64,000 nt of DNA, taken from NCBI GenBank assembly GCA_037481715.1, contig JBBFLD010000009.1, forward strand, positions 59,733 through 123,732, given 5' to 3'. Under the pieces are notes generated by a model, which saw only the letters and a program-made list of their open reading frames with translations, was not told the origin of the DNA and ran no database searches. This DNA comes from Rosettibacter sp037481715. GTDB lineage: Bacteria > Bacteroidota > Ignavibacteria > Ignavibacteriales > Melioribacteraceae. The translations under genes and the position numbers were made by a program. This document shows, piece after piece, positions 56,189 to 63,600 of the stretch (position 1 is the stretch's first letter; every line of letters starts with the position of its first letter).

Positions 56189-57193
56189 TCAGTTTTTATA
56201 TTCCAAAAGATAAATTCTCGCATCTGCCGGCATTCCTGCTTTTAATTCAAAATTTGGATTGGGAATTTTTATTTTTACTTCGAAGACGAGTTTTGTTCTT
56301 TCATCTTTGGTTTGAATGTTTTTGGGCGTGAATTCTGCTTCGGGTGAAATATAAATAATTGTTCCTTTATAAATTTTGTCTTTGAATGAATCTACTGTTA
56401 CTTCTGCTTTTTGTCCAAGTTTAATTTTTCCTAAATCTGTTTCCGAAACATAAATTGATAATTTTACTTCTGATAAATCTGAGACTTTAACAAGTGAAGA
56501 CATCATTGAAACTGTTTCGCCTGCTTCAACAAATTTTTTTACAATAAATCCATTAACAGGCGATGTAACAAAACAATCACGAATATTTTTTTCAATTAAT
56601 CCTACGGCTGCTGCAGCTTTTTCATAATTAGCTTTTGCTTGTGCTATTTCTTCGGGACGAGCATAATTTTTTACTTTGTTGTATAATTCTTTTGCTGAAT
56701 TTAATTGTGCAAGAGCAACTTCATATCGAGTTAATGCTTCTTCGTATTGTCTTCTGTTAATTGAATTTGTTTGATATAAATTTTCCATTCTGTCTTTATC
56801 ACTTTTAGCAAGTATAAAATTTGCCTCTGCTTGTTTTAACGATTCTTCTGCTTGTTTGATATCTTCCTTGCGTGCACCTTTTATCAATAAATCATATTGT
56901 GCTTTTGCGATGTCACGATTAGCAATAGCCTGCTTTAATTGTAGCAATAATGCTTCCTGGTCAATAATTAAAATTGTATCACCTGCAAAAACTTTATCTC
57001 CTTCATCTTTGAGTATTTTTATTACTTTGCCTGCAACTTGTGAGCTTATAATCACTTCTGTAGCTTCTATTGTGCCTGACTCTTCAATAAAATTGTGATT
57101 ATTTTTGCTGCAGCTGTTGATAATTAGAAGTGTAATTAACAAGAAAAATTTGCTGCACTGAACTGCAAAAAAATTATTCATCTTCGAAATCAT
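56189..57193 (-). CDS. HlyD/YbhG-type membrane fusion lipoprotein
   Basis: A 334-residue periplasmic adaptor. The N-terminal hydrophobic segment ends in LLIINSC, a lipobox-like site near residue 28. The biotinyl-lipoyl-type domain (EATEVIISSQVAGKVIKILKDEGDKV) is split by a long alpha-helical coiled hairpin (about 85-205, rich in A, K, E and Q) and followed by a beta-barrel (VSETDLGKIKLGQKAEVTVDSF). It links an inner-membrane ABC exporter to the outer membrane. It overlaps the TetR gene by 20 bp, showing co-transcription. The ATPase gene follows beyond the S23 insertion. Confidence 0.88.
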   Translation of the reverse strand: MISKMNNFFAVQCSKFFLLITLLIINSCSKNNHNFIEESGTIEATEVIISSQVAGKVIKILKDEGDKVFAGDTILIIDQEALLLQLKQAIANRDIAKAQYDLLIKGARKEDIKQAEESLKQAEANFILAKSDKDRMENLYQTNSINRRQYEEALTRYEVALAQLNSAKELYNKVKNYARPEEIAQAKANYEKAAAAVGLIEKNIRDCFVTSPVNGFIVKKFVEAGETVSMMSSLVKVSDLSEVKLSIYVSETDLGKIKLGQKAEVTVDSFKDKIYKGTIIYISPEAEFTPKNIQTKDERTKLVFEVKIKIPNPNFELKAGMPADARIYLLEYKN

Positions 57194-57809
57194 GCTGAAC
57201 CTGCTTTTTATTTTTTAAGAGTTTGTTATAAACTTTTTTCCCTTTTTCTGTTAATATTCCGTTCAATAATATTTTTAATGTTGAATTAATTGCTTCGCTT
57301 ATCGAAAAGTTATTGTTCATGATGAAATCCGGATTAATAACCGATTGAATTGCACTCATAAAAACATTAATTATTATTTGATGAGGCACATCAATGATAT
57401 ATCCTTCTTTAATTCCTTGAGAAAAAATTATTGATATGTTTTTGTTCAAAAGTTTTTGTCTGAATGAATCAATTTCTTTCCATAATGCAGGCATATAAAG
57501 TCTTATGTCATTAAGCCATCGTTCACTCATTCTGCTTATGCCAATGTCTTTCAATATATTGATAATTGAAACAATTTTTTCAACGGAATGCAGATTGCTT
57601 TTTACTACTGCTTCAATTTCTTTTTTGATTTTCTGCATGAAAGAATATGCAGTTGACTTAACAAGTTCTTCTTTTGAGGCAAAATGTTTATAGATAGTCT
57701 TTTTGCTCATTCTTAAAGAGGAAGCAAACTCGTCCATGCTGATTTTATAAAATCCTTCACGGAAAAATATTTCTTGTGCATGTGTTAATATTTTCTCTTT
57801 ATCATTCAT
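57174..57809 (-). CDS. TetR/AcrR-family transcriptional regulator
   Basis: A 211-residue regulator starting at ATG 57809; a TTG nine codons upstream is possible. The N-terminal HTH (residues ~5-50) contains AQEIFFREGFYKISMDEFASSLRMSKKTIYKHFASKEELV, read here as the usual helix-turn-helix with TIYKHF as recognition helix end. The C-terminal domain is variable, as expected for ligand binding. It leads the export operon and should repress it. Confidence 0.9.
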   Translation of the reverse strand: MNDKEKILTHAQEIFFREGFYKISMDEFASSLRMSKKTIYKHFASKEELVKSTAYSFMQKIKKEIEAVVKSNLHSVEKIVSIINILKDIGISRMSERWLNDIRLYMPALWKEIDSFRQKLLNKNISIIFSQGIKEGYIIDVPHQIIINVFMSAIQSVINPDFIMNNNFSISEAINSTLKILLNGILTEKGKKVYNKLLKNKKQVQHDFEDE

Positions 57810-57892
57810 TGGGAAGCAGAAAAATTCTTTTGGCAAAATATATGCAATAGGAAACTAAAGAATCAAATATTAGTTTCTGTGGTTTTCAGTTA

Positions 57893-58510
57893 TTATGGAT
57901 GATTATCTGGGAATAAGGGCTTTACACCAACAAATCTGATTACAGCGGCTTCTCCTTTGTGTGCCATTCCTTCGTTCAGATGTATTTTTTCTTTTGCAAA
58001 AATTTCAAAATCAAGCTCAATAAAATCTTCTGTAATTTCTTCGAGTGAGTAAAGAAGTGATTCTTCTTTTGGACCCCCCGAATTGTATTTCAATTGCTCT
58101 TTTTCAAATACTTCAATTATTATTTTGCCGGATGGTTTGAGTGCATCAATAATTTTTCTATGAACTAATTTCCTGAGATTTTCATCAAGATGTAAATAAA
58201 AAATTCCAGCAGCATCATAGTGATTTGAATTTGGGATGAATTCTGCAATATCATTAATTATGTAATTTATTTTAACATTATTTTCATCAGCAAGATTTAA
58301 AGCTTTTTTTCTTGCTTCTTCACTGAAATCAACTGCATCAACTTGCCAACCGAGCTTTGCAGCATAAACTGCATTTCTTCCTTCACCTTCCCCAAGAAAT
58401 AAAATTTTTCCCGGAGATATTTTTTGAAGTTCTTGTTTTAAAAATTCGTTTGGTTCTTTGCCGTAAATGTATTCATTAATAGAATATCGTTTATTCCATA
58501 GTTCTTTCAT
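57893..58510 (-). CDS. Class I SAM-dependent methyltransferase (TehB-like)
   Basis: A 205-residue protein from ATG 58510. The longer frame would overlap the divergent GroES-like gene and adds no conserved sequence, and AAGG lies before 58510. MKELWNKRYSINEYIYGKEPNEFL is the characteristic start of this group; ILFLGEGEGRNAVYAAKLG is the SAM motif and VDAVDFS the acidic loop. Related proteins include tellurite-resistance TehB and thiol/heavy-metal methyltransferases; the substrate here is unknown. Confidence 0.85.
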   Translation of the reverse strand: MKELWNKRYSINEYIYGKEPNEFLKQELQKISPGKILFLGEGEGRNAVYAAKLGWQVDAVDFSEEARKKALNLADENNVKINYIINDIAEFIPNSNHYDAAGIFYLHLDENLRKLVHRKIIDALKPSGKIIIEVFEKEQLKYNSGGPKEESLLYSLEEITEDFIELDFEIFAKEKIHLNEGMAHKGEAAVIRFVGVKPLFPDNHP

Positions 58511-58583
58511 TTTGCATTTACCTTGGTTGATGCTCTGAACTAACTTTTTTATTTTTGCATGTGAAATATAATAGAAGTTTACT

Positions 58584-58946
58584 TTGATTAACACAGATAA
58601 AATAATTATAGTTGGCGACCGTGTTTTAATTAAGCCCGAAGAAAATCTTGAAAGAACAAACAGCGGGCTTTATTTGCCTCCCGGCGTTCATGAAAAAGAA
58701 AAAGTTCAGGGAGGTTATGTTATTAAAGTTGGTCCTGGATATCCAATCGGAATTCCTGTTGATGATGATGAGCCATGGAAAGAACGAAAATCAATTAAAT
58801 ATTTTCCTCTTCAGGCAAAAGAAGGAGATTTTGCTTTATTCCTCCGCAAAGATGCAATTGAAGTCGAAATTGAAAAACAAAAATTTGTGATTGTAAATCA
58901 ATCTGCAATTCTTCTGCTTTACAGAGATGAAGAGCTATTGAGTTAA
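58584..58946 (+). CDS. GroES-like co-chaperonin (Cpn10) protein
   Basis: A 120-residue Cpn10-fold protein. VGDRVLIKPEENLERTNSGLYLPPG matches the GroES start, including the D-R-V-L segment. A ~20-residue charged insertion (PVDDDEPWKERKSIKYF) separates it from the EGDFALFLRKDAIEVE half, and the C-terminus is extended. It lacks a groEL neighbour and is longer than true GroES (~95 aa), so it is a divergent stand-alone paralogue. TTG 58584 is the start. Confidence 0.8.
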   Translation: MINTDKIIIVGDRVLIKPEENLERTNSGLYLPPGVHEKEKVQGGYVIKVGPGYPIGIPVDDDEPWKERKSIKYFPLQAKEGDFALFLRKDAIEVEIEKQKFVIVNQSAILLLYRDEELLS

Positions 58947-59044
58947 TTTTATTTCATAAATTTTCTGAAATCCAATCAAATTCTCATTTTCAATTCCAGC
59001 CATCTTTTTATAATTTTATTATAAAGAAAAACAACCTCGGGGTA

Positions 59045-61099
59045 ATGATGAAAGTTTTATTTAGAATTCCGCTGATTCTAATTTTATTGATATGTCTTTT
59101 TGCGGGTGAATTTAATGCTCAACAAAAAAGAGCAATGACATCAGAAGACCTCTGGGCAATGAAAAGAATCGGAAGCTTTGATGTTTCGCCAGATGGAAAA
59201 ACAATCGCATTTACAGTTACTTCTTATGACATCGAAAAAAATAAAGGCAACTCAGATATTTGGCTTATTGATTCTGACGGCAAAAATTTAAGACCTCTTA
59301 AAAATTCTGAAGAGAATGAAAGTAATCCAAAATTTTCTCCTGATGGGAAATTAATTTCATATGAATATAAAAATAATATCTGGTTGTGCGACTTAAATGG
59401 TAAAAATGATGTTCAACTTACAAATCTTTATACTGGTGCATCTGGTATAGTTTGGTCAAAGGATGGTAAGAAAATTTTGTTTGTTTCAGAAGTATATCCT
59501 GAATGCAATGACCAGAATTGCAATGAACAAAAAGATAAAGAAAAAGAAGAAAGCAAAGTCAAAGCAAAATTAATTACAGAACTAATGTTTCGTGCATGGA
59601 ACAGATGGCGTGATGAAAAAAGAAGTCATTTATTTTTATACGATATCGAGAAGAAAGAATATTATGATTTAATATTAAATACAAAATATGATGTTCCACC
59701 GATTGATTTAGGAAGCAGTCAGGATTATACATTTTCTCCCGATGGAAAAGAAATTGCATTTGTGATGAATACAGATAAAGTAGTTGCAACAAGTACGAAT
59801 AATGATATTTTCATTGTGAATGTTTCAGATATCAAGAGCGGCAAAGCAGCACCTTACAAAAAAATTTCAAAAAGTTTAGGAAATGATAATCAACCTGTCT
59901 ATTCTCCTGACGGTAAATATATTGCATTTCGTTCAATGGCTCGTGCTGGATTTGAAGCTGATAAACAGGATATAATTCTGTATAACAGAACAACAGGCAC
60001 TTTAAGAAATTTAACGGAAAAAATTGATTTATCGGTTGGACAAATTTTGTGGTCCCCTGATGGTAAGTACATTTATTTCGATGCAGCAAATCAAATTTAT
60101 AATTCTATTTATAGAATAAATGTTGAGACCGGAGATTTGTTAACATTCGTTAAAGATGGCGTAAATGAAGAGATGATTATTTCACAAAATGGCGAAGTAA
60201 TATTTTTTAAGAGACAAAAAACAACAATGCCTTCAGAAATATTTGCACTTAAAACTAATGGAGGAGGGATTGAGCAGATAACAAAATTAAATAATGACTT
60301 GCTTTCACAAATAAAATTTAATGATATAGAAACATTCTGGAGTGAAGGTGCTGGTGGTGCAAAAGTTCAATCAATTTTAATAAAACCCCCGTTCTTTGAT
60401 TCAAAGAAAAAATATCCGATGATATTTTTAATTCATGGTGGTCCTCAGGGACATTGGTCAGACGATTTTCATTACCGATGGAATTTACAAATGTTTGCTG
60501 CAAAGGGTTATGTAGTTGTTGCACCAAATCCAAGAGGCAGCACAGGTTATGGACAAAAATTTGTTGATGATATTTCCGGCGACTGGGGCGGCAAAGTTTA
60601 TATTGATTTAATGAATGCATGCGATTATGCAATAGACAATTTCAAATTTATTGATGCCAAAAATACATTTGCTGCTGGTGCATCTTACGGTGGTTATATG
60701 ATTAACTGGATTTTAGGTCATACAGATAGATTCAATGCTTTAGTTTCACATGCTGGAGTTTATAATCTTGAAAGCATGTATGGAACAACAGAAGAACTCT
60801 GGTTCCCTGAATGGGAATTTAATGGCACTCCATGGACAAACAGAAAATTATATGAATTATGGTCGCCGCATCGTTATGCAGATAATTTTAAAACTCCAAC
60901 ATTAGTAATCCATGGAGCAAATGATTTTAGAGTACCTGAAGGACAGGCATTTGAACTTTTCACTACTTTGCAACGAAAAGGTATACCAAGCAAGTTATTA
61001 TATTTCCCTGATGAATATCATTTCGTCACCAAACCTCAAAATTCATTATTATGGTGGAAAACAATTTTTGACTGGTTCGAAAATTATAAGGAGAAATAA
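59045..61099 (+). CDS. S9-family serine peptidase (acylaminoacyl-peptidase/DPP type)
   Basis: A 684-residue exported peptidase with a signal peptide (1-25, FNAQQ). An N-terminal seven-bladed WD40-like propeller (FDVSPDGKTIAFT, FSPDGKLISYEY, YSPDGKYIAFRS) is followed by the alpha/beta hydrolase domain from ~430. Catalytic triad: Ser in GASYGGYM (~546), Asp in HGANDFRVP (~627), His in EYHFV (~658). It degrades peptides in the periplasm. The ribosome-binding site is GGGG. It is followed directly by the DUF1232 gene. Confidence 0.92.
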   Translation: MMKVLFRIPLILILLICLFAGEFNAQQKRAMTSEDLWAMKRIGSFDVSPDGKTIAFTVTSYDIEKNKGNSDIWLIDSDGKNLRPLKNSEENESNPKFSPDGKLISYEYKNNIWLCDLNGKNDVQLTNLYTGASGIVWSKDGKKILFVSEVYPECNDQNCNEQKDKEKEESKVKAKLITELMFRAWNRWRDEKRSHLFLYDIEKKEYYDLILNTKYDVPPIDLGSSQDYTFSPDGKEIAFVMNTDKVVATSTNNDIFIVNVSDIKSGKAAPYKKISKSLGNDNQPVYSPDGKYIAFRSMARAGFEADKQDIILYNRTTGTLRNLTEKIDLSVGQILWSPDGKYIYFDAANQIYNSIYRINVETGDLLTFVKDGVNEEMIISQNGEVIFFKRQKTTMPSEIFALKTNGGGIEQITKLNNDLLSQIKFNDIETFWSEGAGGAKVQSILIKPPFFDSKKKYPMIFLIHGGPQGHWSDDFHYRWNLQMFAAKGYVVVAPNPRGSTGYGQKFVDDISGDWGGKVYIDLMNACDYAIDNFKFIDAKNTFAAGASYGGYMINWILGHTDRFNALVSHAGVYNLESMYGTTEELWFPEWEFNGTPWTNRKLYELWSPHRYADNFKTPTLVIHGANDFRVPEGQAFELFTTLQRKGIPSKLLYFPDEYHFVTKPQNSLLWWKTIFDWFENYKEK

Positions 61100-61101
61100 A
61101 T

Positions 61102-61452
61102 ATGTCGTACGAATTTTATGACAGAGACCTTAAAGAACTAAGCACAGTAAGTTCAGAAAAAGAATTTGAAGAAAAATCAAATTATATCGAAGAAAATTTG
61201 TGGACAAAATTAGAAAAAGTCGGCAACAAAATACGCTTTGCAAAAGATATTAAAGCACTTTACAGATATATGAAAGATAAGAGCGTATCATGGTATCGCA
61301 AGTCGATTGTTATTGGTGCATTAATTTATTTCATAACACCAATTGATGCTATACCAGATTTAGCACCACTTATTGGTTATCTTGATGATTTAGGAGTTAT
61401 AACAGCAGTAATTAAATTTCTCGGACATGAATTAATGCAGTATTATGATTAG
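61102..61452 (+). CDS. DUF1232 (YkvA-like) membrane protein
   Basis: A 116-residue protein. The second half is the DUF1232 domain: SWYRKSIVIGALIYFITPIDAIPDLAPLIGYLDDLGV (conserved Y-x-x-x-P-x-D-x-x-P-D), predicted to contact the membrane. The N-terminal ~60 residues are charged and helical. It starts 2 bp after the peptidase stop. Function is unknown. A decayed copy of its last ~27 codons lies at 62213-62293. Confidence 0.88.
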   Translation: MSYEFYDRDLKELSTVSSEKEFEEKSNYIEENLWTKLEKVGNKIRFAKDIKALYRYMKDKSVSWYRKSIVIGALIYFITPIDAIPDLAPLIGYLDDLGVITAVIKFLGHELMQYYD

Positions 61453-61602
61453 TATAGTTAATTTTAAGAAAAAATGATTTATCATAAACAAAATTATTGA
61501 TTTTAAATTCACTTTAATATTTGGTTAAATGACTTTCTAAAAAATTCTTTTATAAATTTCACTCTCAAACTGTACTATTGATTATTTTTTATTGAGGGTA
61601 GA

Positions 61603-62172
61603 ATGAAGAACATTAAAAATATATACTACATTATTTTCTACTCTTTTTTGTTTTCAACGGTTTGCTACCCTCAAAATCATTCTCTCGGATTCAAAATCGA
61701 ACCATTTTTATTCTTCAGTAAAACCGAAGGAACAGGTATTTTTGCATACAAGCAAAAAGATGAAACTGGAATTTATCTTACCAGTTTTTATTTATCCTAC
61801 ACTTATCGTTTGTCAGAAATCTTTTCGTTAAACACCGCTGCTGGATATTTATGGACAAATGAAGATAGATATAATGGTTTTGAAATAAATGAATTGGTTC
61901 ATATAAATATTAACAATAAAACTTATTTCATAACCGGGGTTGGTATTCATTTTAATAAAGAGAATTATATAAGAGAATTCCATATTAAAAATGTAATTAT
62001 TCCTTTTATTACCTTAGGGACAGGGTTAAAATTTTCTGAAATATTAAATGCAGAATTTCAATATCAAATTCCAATTAATCGTGAATATAAAACAAGCTAC
62101 TTTAATGGGCCTACATCCTATAGACTTTCTAAGCTGGTTAAGTTTAGTCTCGGTTTTGAATTGCCATTGTAA
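61603..62172 (+). CDS. Putative outer-membrane beta-barrel protein
   Basis: A 189-residue protein with a signal peptide (about 1-24, ending CYPQN) and alternating amphipathic strands (GIYLTSFYLSYTYRLSEIFSLNTAAGYLW), ending in a terminal-strand-like LVKFSLGFELPL. I recognise no named family. It stands alone between the DUF1232 gene and the decayed region, preceded by GAGGGTAGA as ribosome-binding site. Confidence 0.55.
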   Translation: MKNIKNIYYIIFYSFLFSTVCYPQNHSLGFKIEPFLFFSKTEGTGIFAYKQKDETGIYLTSFYLSYTYRLSEIFSLNTAAGYLWTNEDRYNGFEINELVHININNKTYFITGVGIHFNKENYIREFHIKNVIIPFITLGTGLKFSEILNAEFQYQIPINREYKTSYFNGPTSYRLSKLVKFSLGFELPL

Positions 62173-62212
62173 TTTAAGGGATAATGATATTAGATTTTAA
62201 TCTAACCCCTCT

Positions 62213-62293
62213 AATGGTTATATCGACGATATCAATGTAATCACAGCCATACTTAAATTTTTGGGACACGAATTGATGAGTTGTTATGAATAA
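62213..62293 (+). pseudogene. Remnant of a second DUF1232 gene
   Basis: Reads NGYIDDINVITAILKFLGHELMSCYE (in two parts: NGYIDDINVITA, ILKFLGHELMSCYE) then TAA, matching the C-terminus GYLDDLGVITAVIKFLGHELMQYYD-type of the intact gene at 61102-61452. A stop codon a few codons upstream closes the frame and there is no start. Many third-position differences show that it is an old copy. Confidence 0.75.
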
Positions 62294-62505
62294 AAATTTA
62301 TTAATGAAAGTGAATAACATAATAATCATCTAACATTCTAGCAGAAGTTTGTGTGATGTTCGGAACTTGTTGTACAACCGAGCATAGGATCCTTCCCGCG
62401 AAAGCTGGAATATGAAATATTTAATAAGTGTAAAAAAGAATTCCTGAGAATGACTAAAAAAATAATCGTAAAAAAATTTTTTTAATATAATATAGAATTT
62501 TTTTC
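62294..62505. other. Gene-free stretch with a locally GC-richer segment
   Basis: No supported gene. 62345-62410 is clearly richer in G/C than its surroundings, with a 10-bp palindrome GTTGTACAAC and TTCCCGCGAAAGC. It may be a worn intergenic repeat or foreign fragment. Confidence 0.3.
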
Positions 62506-62533
62506 TTGACAATTACCCCCCCCATATTATATT
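62506..62533 (+). promoter_or_regulatory. Promoter with C8 tract in the spacer
   Basis: TTGACA (62506-62511) and TATATT (62528-62533) are 16 bp apart; the spacer contains eight consecutive C residues (62516-62523), striking in such AT-rich DNA. Change in tract length would alter the -35/-10 spacing. It lies ~40 bp upstream of a GTG start with GAGGG. Confidence 0.5.
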
Positions 62534-62569
62534 TAAGCAGCAAAAAATGTTATTTTACAAGAGGGTAAT

Positions 62570-62782
62570 GTGATTAGATTTTTTGAGGGTATAAAATTCA
62601 AAAAGTATCAAATAATTAAACAATATAACCAAATCGATTATAAAATCTGTATAACTTTTTATAATTCTAAAATATTTTATAGAATTTTATATAGATATTT
62701 TTCTAATTATAAGAAGAGCAAAGATATTTTGGATATTATAAGAAAAATTCTTGCTAAAACTATTCTCATTTATAGATATTAA
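62570..62782 (+). CDS. Small basic hypothetical protein
   Basis: A 70-residue frame starting at GTG with GAGGG five bases before it. The product is very basic and rich in I, Y and K, with no signal peptide and no family I recognise. Its position directly behind a plausible promoter and before the MauE-like gene is the main support. AT-rich composition could also produce such a frame by chance. Confidence 0.35.
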   Translation: MIRFFEGIKFKKYQIIKQYNQIDYKICITFYNSKIFYRILYRYFSNYKKSKDILDIIRKILAKTILIYRY

Positions 62783-62878
62783 TAATAAAAGCATGCTTTG
62801 TTCTATTAAAGATCATTGATAATAAATAATCTCAGAATATTAAATACAATTAAAAGTTAATAATAAGTTTGTAAAAAA

Positions 62879-63264
62879 ATGAAGAATTTACTTTTTTGGG
62901 TTGTTTATTATTTAATTTCTGGATTACTTCTTTTCTCAGGGACAAGTAAAATATTAGAACCTCAGCCAATGCTTGATTCAATAAAAGTAATAATTAATAC
63001 GAATGAAGAATTACAAATTGCAGTAGCTACACTTTTACCAGTTATCGAAATAGTTCTTGGGATAATGCTATTACTCAAAAAAACATAAAAGAATCGATTA
63101 CAGTTATTACAATTTTGTTTGGGTTCTTTTTTCTCATTAGCGTTTATGGTAGTGTTATTGGATTAGATAATGACTGCGGATGTTTTGGAAAAGCCATTGA
63201 GAATAAATTCGGGATAGGTATGATAATCAGAAATGTTTTTATTCTATTTATTTCTTTAGTTTAA
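62879..63264 (+). pseudogene. MauE/DoxX-like redox-associated membrane protein, frameshifted
   Basis: The first frame gives four-helix-type hydrophobic sequence (VVYYLISGLLLFSGTSKILEP, VIEIVLGIMLLLKK) and stops at 63088. Adding one A to the A7 run (63077-63083) continues the protein through KESITVITILFGFFFLISVYG and the hallmark DNDCGCFGK to a stop at 63264, about 128 residues in all. The CGCFG pair is typical of MauE/DoxX proteins that handle disulfides. It lies just upstream of a Cys-rich peptide gene. The lesion is a homopolymer indel: mutation, slippage variation or sequencing error. Confidence 0.7.
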
Positions 63265-63328
63265 GAATTTATATAAATGAATACCAGCTTAATGCTGTAA
63301 AATAGTAAAACAAATAAAAGGAGGAAGT

Positions 63329-63491
63329 ATGAAGAAGTTAATTCTCATTGTTCTTTTTATTTATAGGGGTGCTTTTTATTTTAGAAAGCAAAGTAACAAT
63401 TGCTAAAACTGAGCTATGTAAATATTATCTTGATTTAGATAACGAAGAGTGTTGTAGAACGGGGGATAACTGTTGCGGTCCACTTTGTTAA
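63329..63491 (+). pseudogene. Six-cysteine secreted peptide, frameshifted
   Basis: A strong AAAGGAGGA precedes ATG 63329. The first frame (MKKLILIVLFIY) ends early. Removing one T from the T5 run (63354-63358) gives a 53-residue product with a hydrophobic leader, then KTELCKYYLDLDNEE and the tail CCRTGDNCCGPLC. The cysteine pattern is C-x10-CC-x5-CC-x3-C. It resembles, in size and context, the small exported peptides (NVEALA-type) next to 6-bladed propeller genes in Bacteroidota, but it has no NVEALA motif. Function is unknown. Confidence 0.6.
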
Positions 63492-63600
63492 GAAAGTTAA
63501 TTTTAATGTTTATGCCTTTGGGGTTTTTCTTAAAAGTAATGAATGGCTGCAGTATAGTAATAACTGCAGATGTTTATAATAAATAAATAACAGGATTAAT

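Noticed and set aside
57893..58594. Longer methyltransferase starting at 58594
   Set aside because: The extra N-terminus is not conserved, overlaps the divergent GroES-like gene, and ATG 58510 gives the standard family start.
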